Assembly: GCA_910584145.1 (NCBI GenBank)
Contig: CAJTXX010000020.1
Span: forward strand, 1 to 37,580
Direction: 5' to 3'
Origin: an uncultured Eggerthellaceae bacterium
GTDB taxonomy: Bacteria; Actinomycetota; Coriobacteriia; Coriobacteriales; Eggerthellaceae
DNA length: 37,580 nt
Positions 16,212 through 25,123 of the stretch are shown here, in pieces; the first letter of the stretch is position 1, and every line of letters begins with the position of its first letter. Made by a program: the position numbers and the translations under genes. Below the pieces are notes generated by a model. The model saw nothing but the letters and a program-made list of their open reading frames with translations, searched no databases and was not told the DNA's origin.

Positions 16212-18050
16212 ATGTGCGGATTCGTCGGATTCACCGGCGAGGTGGAGAACAGGGAGGCCGTGCTCACGGCCATGATGGAGCGCATCGTGCACCGCGGCCC
16301 CGATATGGGCGGCATGTTCCTGGCCGATGGCGTGGCGCTGGGCTTCCGGCGGCTGTCCATCCTCGACCTGTCCGACGCGGGCGGCCAGCCCATGAGCAAC
16401 GCCGACGGCACCGTGGTGGTGGCGTTCAACGGCGAGATCTACAACTTCCGCGAGCTGCGCGCCGAGCTCGAGGCCAAAGGCTATGAGTTCCACTGCAACG
16501 CCGACACCGAATCGCTCTTGCACGGCTACGAGGAATGGGGCGAGGGCATCGTCGACCGCCTGCGCGGCATGTACGCGTTCGTGGTGTGGGACGCAAAGCG
16601 CCAGCGGCTGTTCGGCGCGCGCGACATCTTCGGCATCAAGCCGTTCTACTATAGCCGGCTCGCCGATGGCGGGCTGCTGTTCGGCAGCGAGATCAAGTCG
16701 TTCCTGGAGCACCCGCGCTTCGAGAAGGCGGTGAACGAGCGCGCGCTGCGGCCGTACCTGACGCTGCAATACTCAGCCACCGAGGAGACGTTCTTCAAGG
16801 GCGTCTACAAGCTGCCGGCCGCGCATTGCTTCACCTACGATAGCGCTACCGGCCAGATGGAGGTGCGCCGCTACTGGGATTGCGATTTCTCCGCGGTGGA
16901 GAAGCCTTTCGATGTCTACGCAGACGAGCTCGACGAGGTGGTGCACGAGAGCGTGCAGGCGCATCGCATCGCCGATGTGAAGGTGGGCTCGTTCTTGTCG
17001 GGCGGCGTCGATTCCAGCTACATAACCGCCTGCCTCATGCCCGACAACACCTTCTCGGTGGGCTTCGAGTACAACAAGTTCAACGAGACGAACTACGCCG
17101 CCGAGCTCTCGGAGAAGCTGGGCGTGAAGAACTTCCGCAAGATGATACAGCCCGAGGAGTTCTTCGAAGCGCTGCCTACCATCCAGTACCACATGGACGA
17201 GCCGCAATCGAACCTGTCGAGCGTGCCGCTGTACTTCCTCGCGCAGATGGCCGCCGAGCAGGTGACCGTGGTGCTCTCCGGCGAGGGCGCCGACGAGATA
17301 TTCGGCGGGTACGCCTGGTACGAGGACACTCCGGCCGTGGCGAAGGCGAAGCGGCTCCCGCGGTGGCTGCGGCGCGCAGCGGGCAAGGTGGCCGGCGCGC
17401 TGCCGTACTTCAAGGGGCAGAACTTCCTGTTGCGCATGGCTGAGATGCCCGAGCGCACGTTCGTGGGCCAAGCGCTGGTATGGCCCGAGCGCGAGGTCGA
17501 CAGCGTGCTAGCGCCCGCGTTCCGCGGCTGCGATGGGGCGTTCGAGCTGGCCGCGCCGGTGTATGAGCGCATGCGCGGAGCGAGCGAGCTCACGAAGAAG
17601 CAGTACCTCGACATGAACATGTGGCTGCCCGGCGATATCCTGCTGAAAGCCGACAAGATGTGCATGGCCCACAGCCTCGAGCTGCGCGTGCCGTTCCTCG
17701 ACCGACGCGTCATGGAATTCGCCGAGCATATCCCCGACCGCTACCGCGTGAATGCGCAAGGCAACAAGCAAGTGCTGCGCCACGCGGCGAACAAGGTGCT
17801 GCCCGACGAGTGGGCCACGCGCCCGAAGGTGGGCTTCCCCGTGCCGCTCGTGTACTGGCTGCGCGAAGAGCGGTGGTATGACTATGTGCGCGCGTACTTC
17901 CAGGCGCCGTGGGCGGCCGAGTTCTTCGACACGGAGCTGCTGATGCGGCTGCTCGACGAGCACTACGCCGGCCAGGCCGAGAACCAGCGCAAGATCTATA
18001 CGCCGCTCACGTTCCTGATCTGGTACAAGAGGTTCTTCATCGACGAATGA
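16212..18050 (+). CDS. asnB: Glutamine-hydrolysing asparagine synthetase-type amidotransferase
   Basis: A 612-residue class II glutamine amidotransferase. The N-terminal glutaminase domain starts with MCGFVGF, so Cys2 becomes the nucleophile, and carries RLSILDLSDAGGQP and FNGEIYNF. The synthetase domain has the PP-loop SGGVDSS at residues 263-269, followed by LSGEGADEIFGGY and LELRVPFLDRR. Length is standard for AsnB. It may make asparagine, or amidate the aspartyl bridge of peptidoglycan as AsnH-type homologues do; position behind a D-aspartate ligase-like gene favours the second. AAGGAGA precedes the ATG, 30 bp after the upstream stop. Its last 14 bases overlap the end of the convergent murE. 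Confidence 0.92.
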   Translation: MCGFVGFTGEVENREAVLTAMMERIVHRGPDMGGMFLADGVALGFRRLSILDLSDAGGQPMSNADGTVVVAFNGEIYNFRELRAELEAKGYEFHCNADTESLLHGYEEWGEGIVDRLRGMYAFVVWDAKRQRLFGARDIFGIKPFYYSRLADGGLLFGSEIKSFLEHPRFEKAVNERALRPYLTLQYSATEETFFKGVYKLPAAHCFTYDSATGQMEVRRYWDCDFSAVEKPFDVYADELDEVVHESVQAHRIADVKVGSFLSGGVDSSYITACLMPDNTFSVGFEYNKFNETNYAAELSEKLGVKNFRKMIQPEEFFEALPTIQYHMDEPQSNLSSVPLYFLAQMAAEQVTVVLSGEGADEIFGGYAWYEDTPAVAKAKRLPRWLRRAAGKVAGALPYFKGQNFLLRMAEMPERTFVGQALVWPEREVDSVLAPAFRGCDGAFELAAPVYERMRGASELTKKQYLDMNMWLPGDILLKADKMCMAHSLELRVPFLDRRVMEFAEHIPDRYRVNAQGNKQVLRHAANKVLPDEWATRPKVGFPVPLVYWLREERWYDYVRAYFQAPWAAEFFDTELLMRLLDEHYAGQAENQRKIYTPLTFLIWYKRFFIDE

Positions 18051-19608
18051 GCCGCTCGGCGCGGTGCAGGTCGCTCTCCATATCGCAGAATTCATCGCCG
18101 CGATGCTGGAAGCCGAGGTCGCCCTTCGCTAGCAGCAGCACCACCGCCGGGCGCGGGCTCTGGAACGCCGCGTCGAAGGCGCGCTCGATAGCGCGGCCGC
18201 GGTCGTATTCCACCTCGCAAGGGGTGCCGGCGGGCGTGTTCTCTACCAGCTGAGCGCAGATGTCCTCCACCCGCTCGTGCGCGGGGTCGTCTTCCGTGTA
18301 GATGATGAGGTCGGCGCCAGCAGCGGCCTGCGGCAGCTGGACGCGGCGCTCTTGCGCCTTGTCGCCGGGTGCGCCGAACACCGCTATGACCGCACGGCCC
18401 GGGTACTCCTCACGCGCGGCGCGGAACACCGCCTTGAACGACAGCTCGTTGTGCGCGAAATCGACGATGGCCACGACATGCCCATCGCCTGAGCGCAGCG
18501 TCTCCATGCGGCCGGGCACGCGCACATCGGCGAGACCCGCGACCACAGCATCGAGCGGGATGCCCATCAAGCGCGCCATGCAGATGGCCGCCAGCGCGTT
18601 CTCCACATTGAAGACGCCCGCTATGCCCAGGTCGATGGCTACCGCGTCGCCCTGAGCGGCACCGGATGCGCCTTCGCGCGCAGGGCTGCCATCGGCCGGC
18701 GCGAGCGCACCCGCTCCGTGCACGGTGAAGCGCAAGCGGCCTTCGCACGGCTCCACATCGCTCGCCCACACGTCGGCATCGGGGCGCTCGACGCCGAACG
18801 TCACCACGCGCTCGGCAGCCTGCGCTGCAGCCAGCACGCGCTCGGCCTCGTCGGTGCCCACGTTCACCACCGCTATGGCGCTCTGCTCGAAGATGCGCAG
18901 CTTCGAGGCGAAGTAATCCTCGAAGTCGGGGTGCTCTACGGCTGATATATGGTCGCAGCCGATGTTCAGGAAGCATCCGATGTCGAGCGGCAGCCCCAGC
19001 ACGCGATCGTACTTCAGGCCCTGGCTGGATACCTCCATCACCATATGGTCGCGCCCGCTCGCCGCAGCGTTCGCCAGATGACGCCAGAGCTCGGGCGCCT
19101 CGGGCGTGGTGTTCTTGCTCTCGAAGCGCTCGATGCCGTCGTCCGTCTCGATCGAGCCGATTATGCCGCAGGTGCTCCCAGCCCGCTCCGCCATGGCGCG
19201 CAGCATGTAGGCGGTCGACGACTTCCCCTTCGTGCCGGTTATCCCCACGCAGCATAGCTGCTCGTTCGGCCAGCCGTAGACCACCGGGGCCGCCAGCGCC
19301 ATAGCGCGGCGCACGTCGCGCACGGCTATCGGCAGCATGCTGGGCGCTGCGCCCGCCAGCTCGGATGCCGCGCCAGCATCGCACAGGAAAGCGGTCGCGC
19401 CCGCCTCGCAAGCACGTTCCAGGAAAGCAGGCTTGAACGCGGCGCCCTTGCAGGCGAACAGGCACCCCGGCGCCGCGTCGCGCGAATCGAACGCCATGCC
19501 GTCTATCTCCACGTCGCCCACGCGCGCCAGCACCTCGGCCTCGGGCGCGGCCGATTGGCCGGCCTCGGACAGCGTGCGCACCACATCAGCGAGCTTGCAC
19601 CATGCCAT
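18037..19608 (-). CDS. murE: UDP-N-acetylmuramoyl-tripeptide synthetase MurE, apparently not the DAP type
   Basis: A 523-residue cytosolic Mur ligase that adds the third amino acid of the peptidoglycan stem. DSR at residues 41-43 and GCLFACKG are the MurE N-terminal uridine-binding pattern. The P-loop is GTKGKS at 125-130, followed by NTTPEAPE and MEVSSQGL. The amino-acid selectivity motif, DNPR in meso-diaminopimelate enzymes, reads DDPAHE at 440-445, closer to the DNPA/DDPN forms of L-lysine or ornithine enzymes. The usual late GKGHE motif reads AKGDLG, so a paralogue with another role cannot be excluded. The ATG at 19608 follows AAGGAGAG; an ATG at 19629 lacks a binding site. It lies 66 bp after tilS, probably in one operon, and converges on asnB. 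Confidence 0.88.
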   Translation of the reverse strand: MAWCKLADVVRTLSEAGQSAAPEAEVLARVGDVEIDGMAFDSRDAAPGCLFACKGAAFKPAFLERACEAGATAFLCDAGAASELAGAAPSMLPIAVRDVRRAMALAAPVVYGWPNEQLCCVGITGTKGKSSTAYMLRAMAERAGSTCGIIGSIETDDGIERFESKNTTPEAPELWRHLANAAASGRDHMVMEVSSQGLKYDRVLGLPLDIGCFLNIGCDHISAVEHPDFEDYFASKLRIFEQSAIAVVNVGTDEAERVLAAAQAAERVVTFGVERPDADVWASDVEPCEGRLRFTVHGAGALAPADGSPAREGASGAAQGDAVAIDLGIAGVFNVENALAAICMARLMGIPLDAVVAGLADVRVPGRMETLRSGDGHVVAIVDFAHNELSFKAVFRAAREEYPGRAVIAVFGAPGDKAQERRVQLPQAAAGADLIIYTEDDPAHERVEDICAQLVENTPAGTPCEVEYDRGRAIERAFDAAFQSPRPAVVLLLAKGDLGFQHRGDEFCDMESDLHRAERLIRR

Positions 19609-19674
19609 ACCGGGACATCTCTCCTTCATGCCGGGGCGCCGCGGCGCCCTCTGCGATCTTGTTGCAGTATAGCG

Positions 19675-20772
19675 CTACTGCCGGCGACCGCCCTTGCGGC
19701 GCGCGCGGTACGCTGGCATCGGCTCCACCAGCACGCCGCGCTTGTTCGAGCTCACCGCCAGGTCGCCCTGTATGTTCGCCGTGTAGCCGCTCTTGGGCAG
19801 CGCGCCGTCGAAGGCGTCGAGCACCGCCGCCACCGCCGCGGCGTCGATGCGCTCATCGGCGCCCAGCAGCCCCTTCAACAGCCGCATGACCGCGCGGCGC
19901 TGCAACGGCATGCGCACCTGGCCGAACGTCGGCAGCAGCTTGAAGCAGCCGCCCTCGGCATCCACCTCAGCGTGCTCAGCTATCGCCTCGCCAGCCATCG
20001 CCTCCAGCATGTCGTCCTCGTCGGCTATCAGGTCCATCGTGCGCGTCAGCGTGGCCGGCATCCGCTCGTTCCATTCCAGCGCCTGCGGTACTATCCGATG
20101 GCGCACATACGCGCGGAACCGGTCGGTATGCGCATTCGTGGCATCCTCACGCCAGAGCGCGCCCGCCGCATCCTCTGCCACCACCGCGCCGCGCGCACGC
20201 CGGGCGCGGATGCTCGCGCGCAGCTGCTCGCGCGTGCAGTCGAGCAACGGGCGCACCACGGGCCCGTTGCGGCGCTTCATGCTGCGGAAGCCCCCCGGCC
20301 CCGTGCCCACGATAGAGCGCATATAGAAGTTCTCGATGCGGTCGTCGGCCGTGTGCGCCACCACGATGCGCCCCTCAGACAGCGGCACGCATTCGTGCAG
20401 GCACATCGACCGCAGCGCCTCGTTCGCTGCGGCATAGCGCTCGCGGCGCGCCACAGCCTCTACGTTCTGGCCGCTGCGCGCTGCCTCACCCGCCACGTCC
20501 ACCTCGCACATGAACAGCGGTATGCCCAGCTTGGCCGCCAGTTCTTCCACGAAGCGCGCGTCCGCGTCGGCATCGGCGCCGCGCAGCTGATGGTTCACAT
20601 GCAGCATGGCCATCGGCCCTACCGCGCCCATCTCGCACACCTCGGCCATCAGGTACGCCAGCGCCGTAGAATCGCTGCCGCCCGATACCATCAGCAGCAC
20701 CGCCGCCTCCGGCCCGAACAGCCCGTGCTCCCCGGCGGCGTGCACGATATCGTCAACAAGGATATCTTCCAT
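19675..20772 (-). CDS. tilS: tRNA(Ile)-lysidine synthetase TilS
   Basis: Modifies C34 of the AUA-reading tRNA-Ile to lysidine, changing its amino acid and codon specificity; essential in most bacteria. The 365-residue product has the PP-loop SGGSDS at residues 30-35, then MLHVNHQLRGADADADARF, VAHTADDRIENFYMR and RPLLDCTREQL, all TilS hallmarks. The C-terminal region is shorter than in E. coli TilS, as in many Gram-positive bacteria. The frame is open to 21396, antisense to ferritin, but AAGGAGG five bases before the ATG at 20772 fixes the start. It is divergent from ferritin with only 66 bp between start codons, and murE follows on the same strand. Confidence 0.94.
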   Translation of the reverse strand: MEDILVDDIVHAAGEHGLFGPEAAVLLMVSGGSDSTALAYLMAEVCEMGAVGPMAMLHVNHQLRGADADADARFVEELAAKLGIPLFMCEVDVAGEAARSGQNVEAVARRERYAAANEALRSMCLHECVPLSEGRIVVAHTADDRIENFYMRSIVGTGPGGFRSMKRRNGPVVRPLLDCTREQLRASIRARRARGAVVAEDAAGALWREDATNAHTDRFRAYVRHRIVPQALEWNERMPATLTRTMDLIADEDDMLEAMAGEAIAEHAEVDAEGGCFKLLPTFGQVRMPLQRRAVMRLLKGLLGADERIDAAAVAAVLDAFDGALPKSGYTANIQGDLAVSSNKRGVLVEPMPAYRARRKGGRRQ

Positions 20773-20838
20773 ATCGCCTCCTTGATGGTATTCTAATATG
20801 GTTTGCAAGAATGCACATGCTGATCGAAAGGAACCCCG

Positions 20839-21354
20839 ATGGACGCAAAGGTCTACGATCTCATCAACGACCAGATAAACAAAGAGCTCTACTCCGCATA
20901 CCTGTATCTGTCGTTCGCCGACTACTACGCCGACGCCGGCCTTGATGGCTACGCCAACTTCTACATGATCCAGGCTCAGGAAGAGCGCGACCACGCCCTC
21001 ATCTTCCGCAAGTACCTGCTGGAGAACGACCGTGTGCCGAAGCTCGGCGCCATCGCCCAGCCCGACAAGACCTTCACCGACTACATGGGGCCGCTGCAGG
21101 CCGCGCTCGAGCATGAGCAGTACGTGACCAGCCTCATCAACGACATCTACGCTGCCGCCGACGAGGTGAAGGACTACCGCGCCATGCAGTTCCTGAAGTG
21201 GTTCATCGACGAGCAGATGGAAGAAGAGGACACCGCGCGCGATATGATCACCAAGATGGAGCTGTTCGGCGAGGACAAGCGCTCCCTGTTCGAGCTGAAC
21301 CAGGAGTACGCCGGCCGCACCTACAGCGTGCCCAGCCCCCTGGCTGCCGAGTAG
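20839..21354 (+). CDS. ftnA: Non-haem ferritin
   Basis: A 171-residue four-helix-bundle iron-storage protein that assembles into a 24-mer shell. Ferroxidase-centre residues are visible: Glu16, Glu49 and His52 in INKELYSAYLYLSF and AQEERDHAL, with Tyr23 nearby, and a later EQ-rich helix (IDEQMEEEDTARDM). Length fits bacterial FtnA and not bacterioferritin; there is no haem-ligand methionine at the usual place. AAAGGA precedes the ATG. It is transcribed alone, ending at a strong terminator 47 bases after the stop. Any iron control by a Fur/DtxR-type site would have to lie in the short gap shared with tilS; none is obvious. Confidence 0.94.
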   Translation: MDAKVYDLINDQINKELYSAYLYLSFADYYADAGLDGYANFYMIQAQEERDHALIFRKYLLENDRVPKLGAIAQPDKTFTDYMGPLQAALEHEQYVTSLINDIYAAADEVKDYRAMQFLKWFIDEQMEEEDTARDMITKMELFGEDKRSLFELNQEYAGRTYSVPSPLAAE

Positions 21355-21400
21355 CATCGCCGAGCGCCTGCGCACACCGCAAGGCCCGGCCCGCACGTCG

Positions 21401-21434
21401 AAGGGGCCGCAACAGATGTTGCGGCCCCTTTTCT
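21401..21434. terminator. Intrinsic terminator after ferritin, bidirectional
   Basis: A 14-base perfect stem, AAGGGGCCGCAACA at 21401-21414 with its complement at 21417-21430, has a two-base loop and is followed by TTTTC (T27-T30 of the stem plus two more T). The A-rich start gives a short T-run on the reverse strand too, so it can serve the convergent ABC gene. Confidence 0.85.
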
Positions 21435-21478
21435 CATATATGCGCCATATGCGCCCCTTCGGCAGCTACTCGGGGCAG

Positions 21479-24400
21479 CTACTCGGAGCGCAGGGCCTCC
21501 ACGGGGTCTTTCCGGCTGGCGCTGCTGGCGGGTATCAAGCCCGCGATGAACGAGAGCGCCACGCTTATCAGCACCAAGATCAGCCCTGCCATCCACGGCA
21601 GGCTCGCCACATCGGGCACCTCGAACAGCGCATACACGATAGCGCTCGCCGGGATGCAAGCGAGCGCGGTGATGCCCACGCCCAGCACGCCCGATATCAG
21701 GCCCTCGATGACCGTCTCCGCATTGAAGATCTGCGACACGTTGCCCTTGCTGGCGCCGATGGCGCGCAGGATGCCTATCTCCTTCTTGCGCTCGAGCACG
21801 CTGATGTAGGTTATCACGCCGATCATGATGGAGCTGACGATCAAGCTGATGGATACGAAGGCGATCAGCACATAGCTGATCATATCGATGATGGTGGTCA
21901 CCGAGCTCATCATGGTGCCCACGATGTCGGTGTAGGTTATCACCTTCGCGTCCTCGCCTTCGGCCTCCATGCGGTCGTTGTACCGGTCGAGCACGTCAAT
22001 CACGCCCTGCTTGGAGTCGAAATCGCGCGCGTAGATGTCTATCTCGGCAGGCTTGTCGAGCTCGGCGTAATCGAGCTTCGCCAAGTTGCTATCGAACGTG
22101 GCAGCGGTGCTGGACATCATGGACATGATGAGCTCGGTCAGCTCATCTTCGGTCATGTCGAACCGGAATGCCTCTTTGAACGCCTCGGTGTCGATGCTCA
22201 TGGCGCTCGACATGTTGGCGGCCAGCTGGTTCATAGAGCGGGTCATGGCTGTGGTCACCGCCGCGCGCATCTGCTTGGACAGCGCCTCCATCAGCTGCCC
22301 CATGTACTGGGTCAGATAGTCGTTGAGGTACTTCTCCATCGCCGCCTGCTGAGCCTGCTGCTGCCCCTGCATAGCGCTCATATCCACCAGCCCGTCGGCC
22401 ATGGCCTTCTGCACGATGGCCTGAGCGCGCGGCAGCGCCATGTATTGGCGGATCATGGCGGACGTATCGGTGCTCGGCGTCACCTCGCCCGCTTTCAGAG
22501 CCTGCTGGAAGTCGGCCATCAGCTGGTTGACCATCCGATCGGCTACGTGCTGGTCTATCTTCACGCCGGACATATCAGGGCTGCCCTCGCTCTCGCCGGG
22601 CGCCTGGCCGTCCATCTGCGAGAGATCGAGCTGCGGCTTCGGCAGCGTGGACGAATCGAAGTCGATATCGAGCCCCGACAGGTCCAATCTCAGCTTGCTC
22701 GCATCGAACTTGAACGCCGCCGACAGCGCTCCCTCATCCACGGTGAAGAGATCCCCCATATCGAAGTCGCTCGACGAGCCGTCTTCGGCTTCCTCAGCGA
22801 AGGTCTTCCCGTTGAACACATCGACCGCGGGCTCCGCCATCTGGTCCTTCACGATCTGCGTGCGCCCCGACTCCTCTATGATGTGCTCCACCATATCGGA
22901 CGGGTACAGCACCCCGTTGCCGAGCACCATGACGTTCGCATCGGGCTTCGCCGCCAAGATGCCCACGATGCGCACCTCTTCCGCACCGTCGACGAGGCTC
23001 TTCATGTAGGCTTCGTCCTCGCGCTTGTCCACCCACACGCCGTAGCCCTCGTCGTACTGGTAGAAGTCGGCGGCCGTCACCAGCTTCATGCGCACGTCCA
23101 ATATGTCGTCGTAGCTGATGTCCATCTCGTCCATGGGAGCGTCTATCTCTTCGTTGCTCACGAAGGCGCGCACCATGTCGTCGAGCTCCTGATCGTCGCG
23201 CAGGCCGAGCGAGTACAGGAACACGTCGGGTATCTTGCCGGTCGAGCCCAGCGCCAGTATGCACTCGTTGTAGTTCTCGGGCATATGGCCGGCCAGGATG
23301 TCGTAATTCTCGCTGATGGTGTCCATGTCGCCTGGCATCTCCCCGAACACGTCCACGTTCATCATCATCATGGACGAGAACGAGTTACCGGTCGACTCTC
23401 CCCCCATCCCCATGGCTTGGAAGGAGAGGTTGGGGTTGATCTGACGCACGCCCTCTGACGTGTCGGCGTCGAAGATATGCGGCGTCACATTGTAGGAGCA
23501 GTGGATGCTCTTCGCGTATTCATCGATGCCGCTCTCGGGCGACTCGAGGTATTCCTTGAGGGAGCGCAAGTCGTTCGACTGGACGCCGTCGAACATGCTG
23601 GTGACCATCTTCGTCTCGTGCAGGATGCCCGCGCCATCGCCTTCGGCCGTCGCGCTGGGCTGGTCGCCATCCCCGTCGCCGCTACCGCTATCGCTGAGCG
23701 ACATGTTGCTGGCCATGTAGCTGGTTATATCGAAGCCCGTGTCCATGACCTGCAACGGGTAGACCGCCAGCGTCTCCTCCTCCACGCTGGCGATGTAGTT
23801 GTTCACGCCGTTCGCCAACGACAGGATGGCCGCGATGCCGATGATGCCGATGGAGCCGGCGAAGGCCGTCATGATGGTACGGCCCTTCTTCGTCATCAGG
23901 TTATTGAACGACAGCGACAGCGCCGTCAGGAAGCTCATGGATGTACGGCGCGGCTGCTTCGCCGACACGCGCGCGAGCTCCTCGGGCGTCGGCGCATACG
24001 GGTCGGTGTCGGCCAGGATATGCCCGTCGGCCAGGTTCACGATGCGCGTCGCATACGCATCGGCCAGCTCCGGGTTATGCGTCACCATGACGACCAGCCG
24101 GTCGGAAGCTATCTCGCACAAAAGCTCCATGATCTGGATGCTGGTCTTGCTGTCGAGCGCGCCGGTCGGCTCGTCGGCGAGCAGGATCTCCGGGTCGTTG
24201 ATGAGCGCGCGGGCGATGGCCACGCGCTGCATCTGGCCGCCCGAGAGCTGGCTCGGCTTCTTGTTCACATGATCGCCCAGCCCCACGCGCTCGAGCGCGT
24301 CCACCGCGCGGCGGCGACGCTCCTCGCGCCCCACGCCCGACAGCGTCAGCGCCAGTTCCACGTTCGCCAACACCGTCTGATGCGGGATGAGGTTATAGCT

Positions 24401-24670
24401 CTGGAACACGAACCCGATGCGATTATTGCGGAAGGTGTCCCAATCGCGGTCTTTGTAGTCTTTGGTGGAGATGCCGTCGATGACGAGGTCGCCCGAGTCG
24501 TAGTGATCGAGGCCGCCCACGATGTTCAGCAACGTGGTCTTACCCGAGCCGCTCGGCCCCAGGATGGCGGCGAATTCGTTATCGCGGAAGCTGATGGACA
24601 CATCGTCCAACGCGACCTGCGTGAAATCGCCCGTAGTGTATGACTTACGGATATCTTTGAGCTGTAGCAT
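21479..24670 (-). CDS. ABC transporter ATPase-permease fusion, MacB/LolD type
   Basis: A 1063-residue membrane protein uniting a MacB-type ATPase with an FtsX-type permease. The ATPase occupies residues 1-225: Walker A GPSGSGKT at 38-45, LSGGQMQR, and LLADEPTGALDS. After a linker, one membrane helix (about 265-290, SIGIIGIAAILSLANGV) leads into an extracytoplasmic domain of nearly 600 residues, then three helices near the C-terminus, one followed by the FtsX loop LERKKEIGILRAIGASKGN. The outer domain is unusual, with an acidic Ser/Asp linker (DSGSGDGDGDQP), a Gln/Ala/Met-rich helical stretch (MQGQQQAQQAAMEK) and many methionines. Such mechanotransmission transporters export peptides or lipids or signal envelope stress. 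The substrate is unknown. The start codon's binding site is inside a leader inverted repeat. Confidence 0.9.
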   Translation of the reverse strand: MLQLKDIRKSYTTGDFTQVALDDVSISFRDNEFAAILGPSGSGKTTLLNIVGGLDHYDSGDLVIDGISTKDYKDRDWDTFRNNRIGFVFQSYNLIPHQTVLANVELALTLSGVGREERRRRAVDALERVGLGDHVNKKPSQLSGGQMQRVAIARALINDPEILLADEPTGALDSKTSIQIMELLCEIASDRLVVMVTHNPELADAYATRIVNLADGHILADTDPYAPTPEELARVSAKQPRRTSMSFLTALSLSFNNLMTKKGRTIMTAFAGSIGIIGIAAILSLANGVNNYIASVEEETLAVYPLQVMDTGFDITSYMASNMSLSDSGSGDGDGDQPSATAEGDGAGILHETKMVTSMFDGVQSNDLRSLKEYLESPESGIDEYAKSIHCSYNVTPHIFDADTSEGVRQINPNLSFQAMGMGGESTGNSFSSMMMMNVDVFGEMPGDMDTISENYDILAGHMPENYNECILALGSTGKIPDVFLYSLGLRDDQELDDMVRAFVSNEEIDAPMDEMDISYDDILDVRMKLVTAADFYQYDEGYGVWVDKREDEAYMKSLVDGAEEVRIVGILAAKPDANVMVLGNGVLYPSDMVEHIIEESGRTQIVKDQMAEPAVDVFNGKTFAEEAEDGSSSDFDMGDLFTVDEGALSAAFKFDASKLRLDLSGLDIDFDSSTLPKPQLDLSQMDGQAPGESEGSPDMSGVKIDQHVADRMVNQLMADFQQALKAGEVTPSTDTSAMIRQYMALPRAQAIVQKAMADGLVDMSAMQGQQQAQQAAMEKYLNDYLTQYMGQLMEALSKQMRAAVTTAMTRSMNQLAANMSSAMSIDTEAFKEAFRFDMTEDELTELIMSMMSSTAATFDSNLAKLDYAELDKPAEIDIYARDFDSKQGVIDVLDRYNDRMEAEGEDAKVITYTDIVGTMMSSVTTIIDMISYVLIAFVSISLIVSSIMIGVITYISVLERKKEIGILRAIGASKGNVSQIFNAETVIEGLISGVLGVGITALACIPASAIVYALFEVPDVASLPWMAGLILVLISVALSFIAGLIPASSASRKDPVEALRSE

Positions 24671-24672
24671 GC

Positions 24673-24719
24673 GTATCCTCTTCGCGTACGATCATCTCGC
24701 CTCTCGCTATAGAGGATAC
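24673..24719 (-). promoter_or_regulatory. Leader hairpin that can hide the ABC fusion gene's ribosome binding site
   Basis: In the reverse-strand leader, GTATCCTC (24712-24719) is perfectly complementary to GAGGATAC (24673-24680). The latter contains the Shine-Dalgarno GAGGA and ends two bases before the ATG. The first arm also overlaps a competing small hairpin, CCTCT/AGAGG with a six-base loop, immediately downstream. The two folds exclude each other, as in an on/off translational switch. Confidence 0.45.
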
Positions 24720-24825
24720 AGGAAAACCGCCGCCGCTCTAGCAACTTCGGTTTGCAATGGAAGAAACCACCGGTTTCCCACGCACGCCGCGCCGGGCTGC
24801 CAGCGCCGTCAGCACGAGCGCATAG

Positions 24826-24853
24826 AAAAGGGGGCTCCGTGACGGAGCCCCCT
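24826..24853 (-). terminator. Intrinsic terminator after the 65-residue gene
   Basis: On the reverse strand a 12-base perfect stem (24829-24840 with 24842-24853) is followed by a T-run, giving a standard intrinsic terminator 23 bases after the small gene's stop codon. Confidence 0.85.
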
Positions 24854-24876
24854 GAAAAGGCGCCTAGCGGGAAAGG

Positions 24877-25074
24877 CTATCGCTGCGCCTGCTCGAAGTC
24901 GAAGGCCGTCTCGGCCGCTTCGGCTGCCGCCTGCTCGTCGCCCATCGCGTCAAAGTCCTCCACTGAGGCCTCAGCCTCGGCCATCGCCTCTTGCTCGATG
25001 CGGTCCAGATCCGCCTGGGCTGCTGCTGCCTTGCCTGCTTCTTCCTTCTTGAATGCATCCATCGTGGTCACCAT
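24877..25074 (-). CDS. Small acidic Ala/Glu-rich protein
   Basis: A 65-residue soluble protein that I do not recognise. It is strongly acidic, over a third Ala, with KKEEAGKAAAAQADLDRIE and AMAEAEASVEDFDAMGDEQ suggesting one or two long helices; it has no cysteine, signal peptide or membrane segment. Evidence that it is a real gene is the complete expression unit: a TATAAT -10 box at 25117-25122, GAAGGAGG seven bases before the ATG, and a strong intrinsic terminator directly downstream. An internal ATG five codons on is a less likely start. It lies between the ABC fusion gene and the O-acetyltransferase, both on the same strand, but is isolated from them by terminators. Confidence 0.7.
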   Translation of the reverse strand: MVTTMDAFKKEEAGKAAAAQADLDRIEQEAMAEAEASVEDFDAMGDEQAAAEAAETAFDFEQAQR

Positions 25075-25116
25075 GATGGGCCTCCTTCGCTCGATCGGCT
25101 CTCTTAGGTGATTCCG

Positions 25117-25122
25117 ATTATA
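25117..25122 (-). promoter_or_regulatory. -10 box for the 65-residue gene
   Basis: Reverse-strand TATAAT 43 bases upstream of the ATG. No consensus -35 is seen. Confidence 0.5.
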
Positions 25123-25123
25123 G

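Noticed and set aside
21416..23458. 680-codon plus-strand frame
   Set aside because: It is a His-rich shadow of the ABC fusion gene, which has full ABC and FtsX motifs on the other strand.
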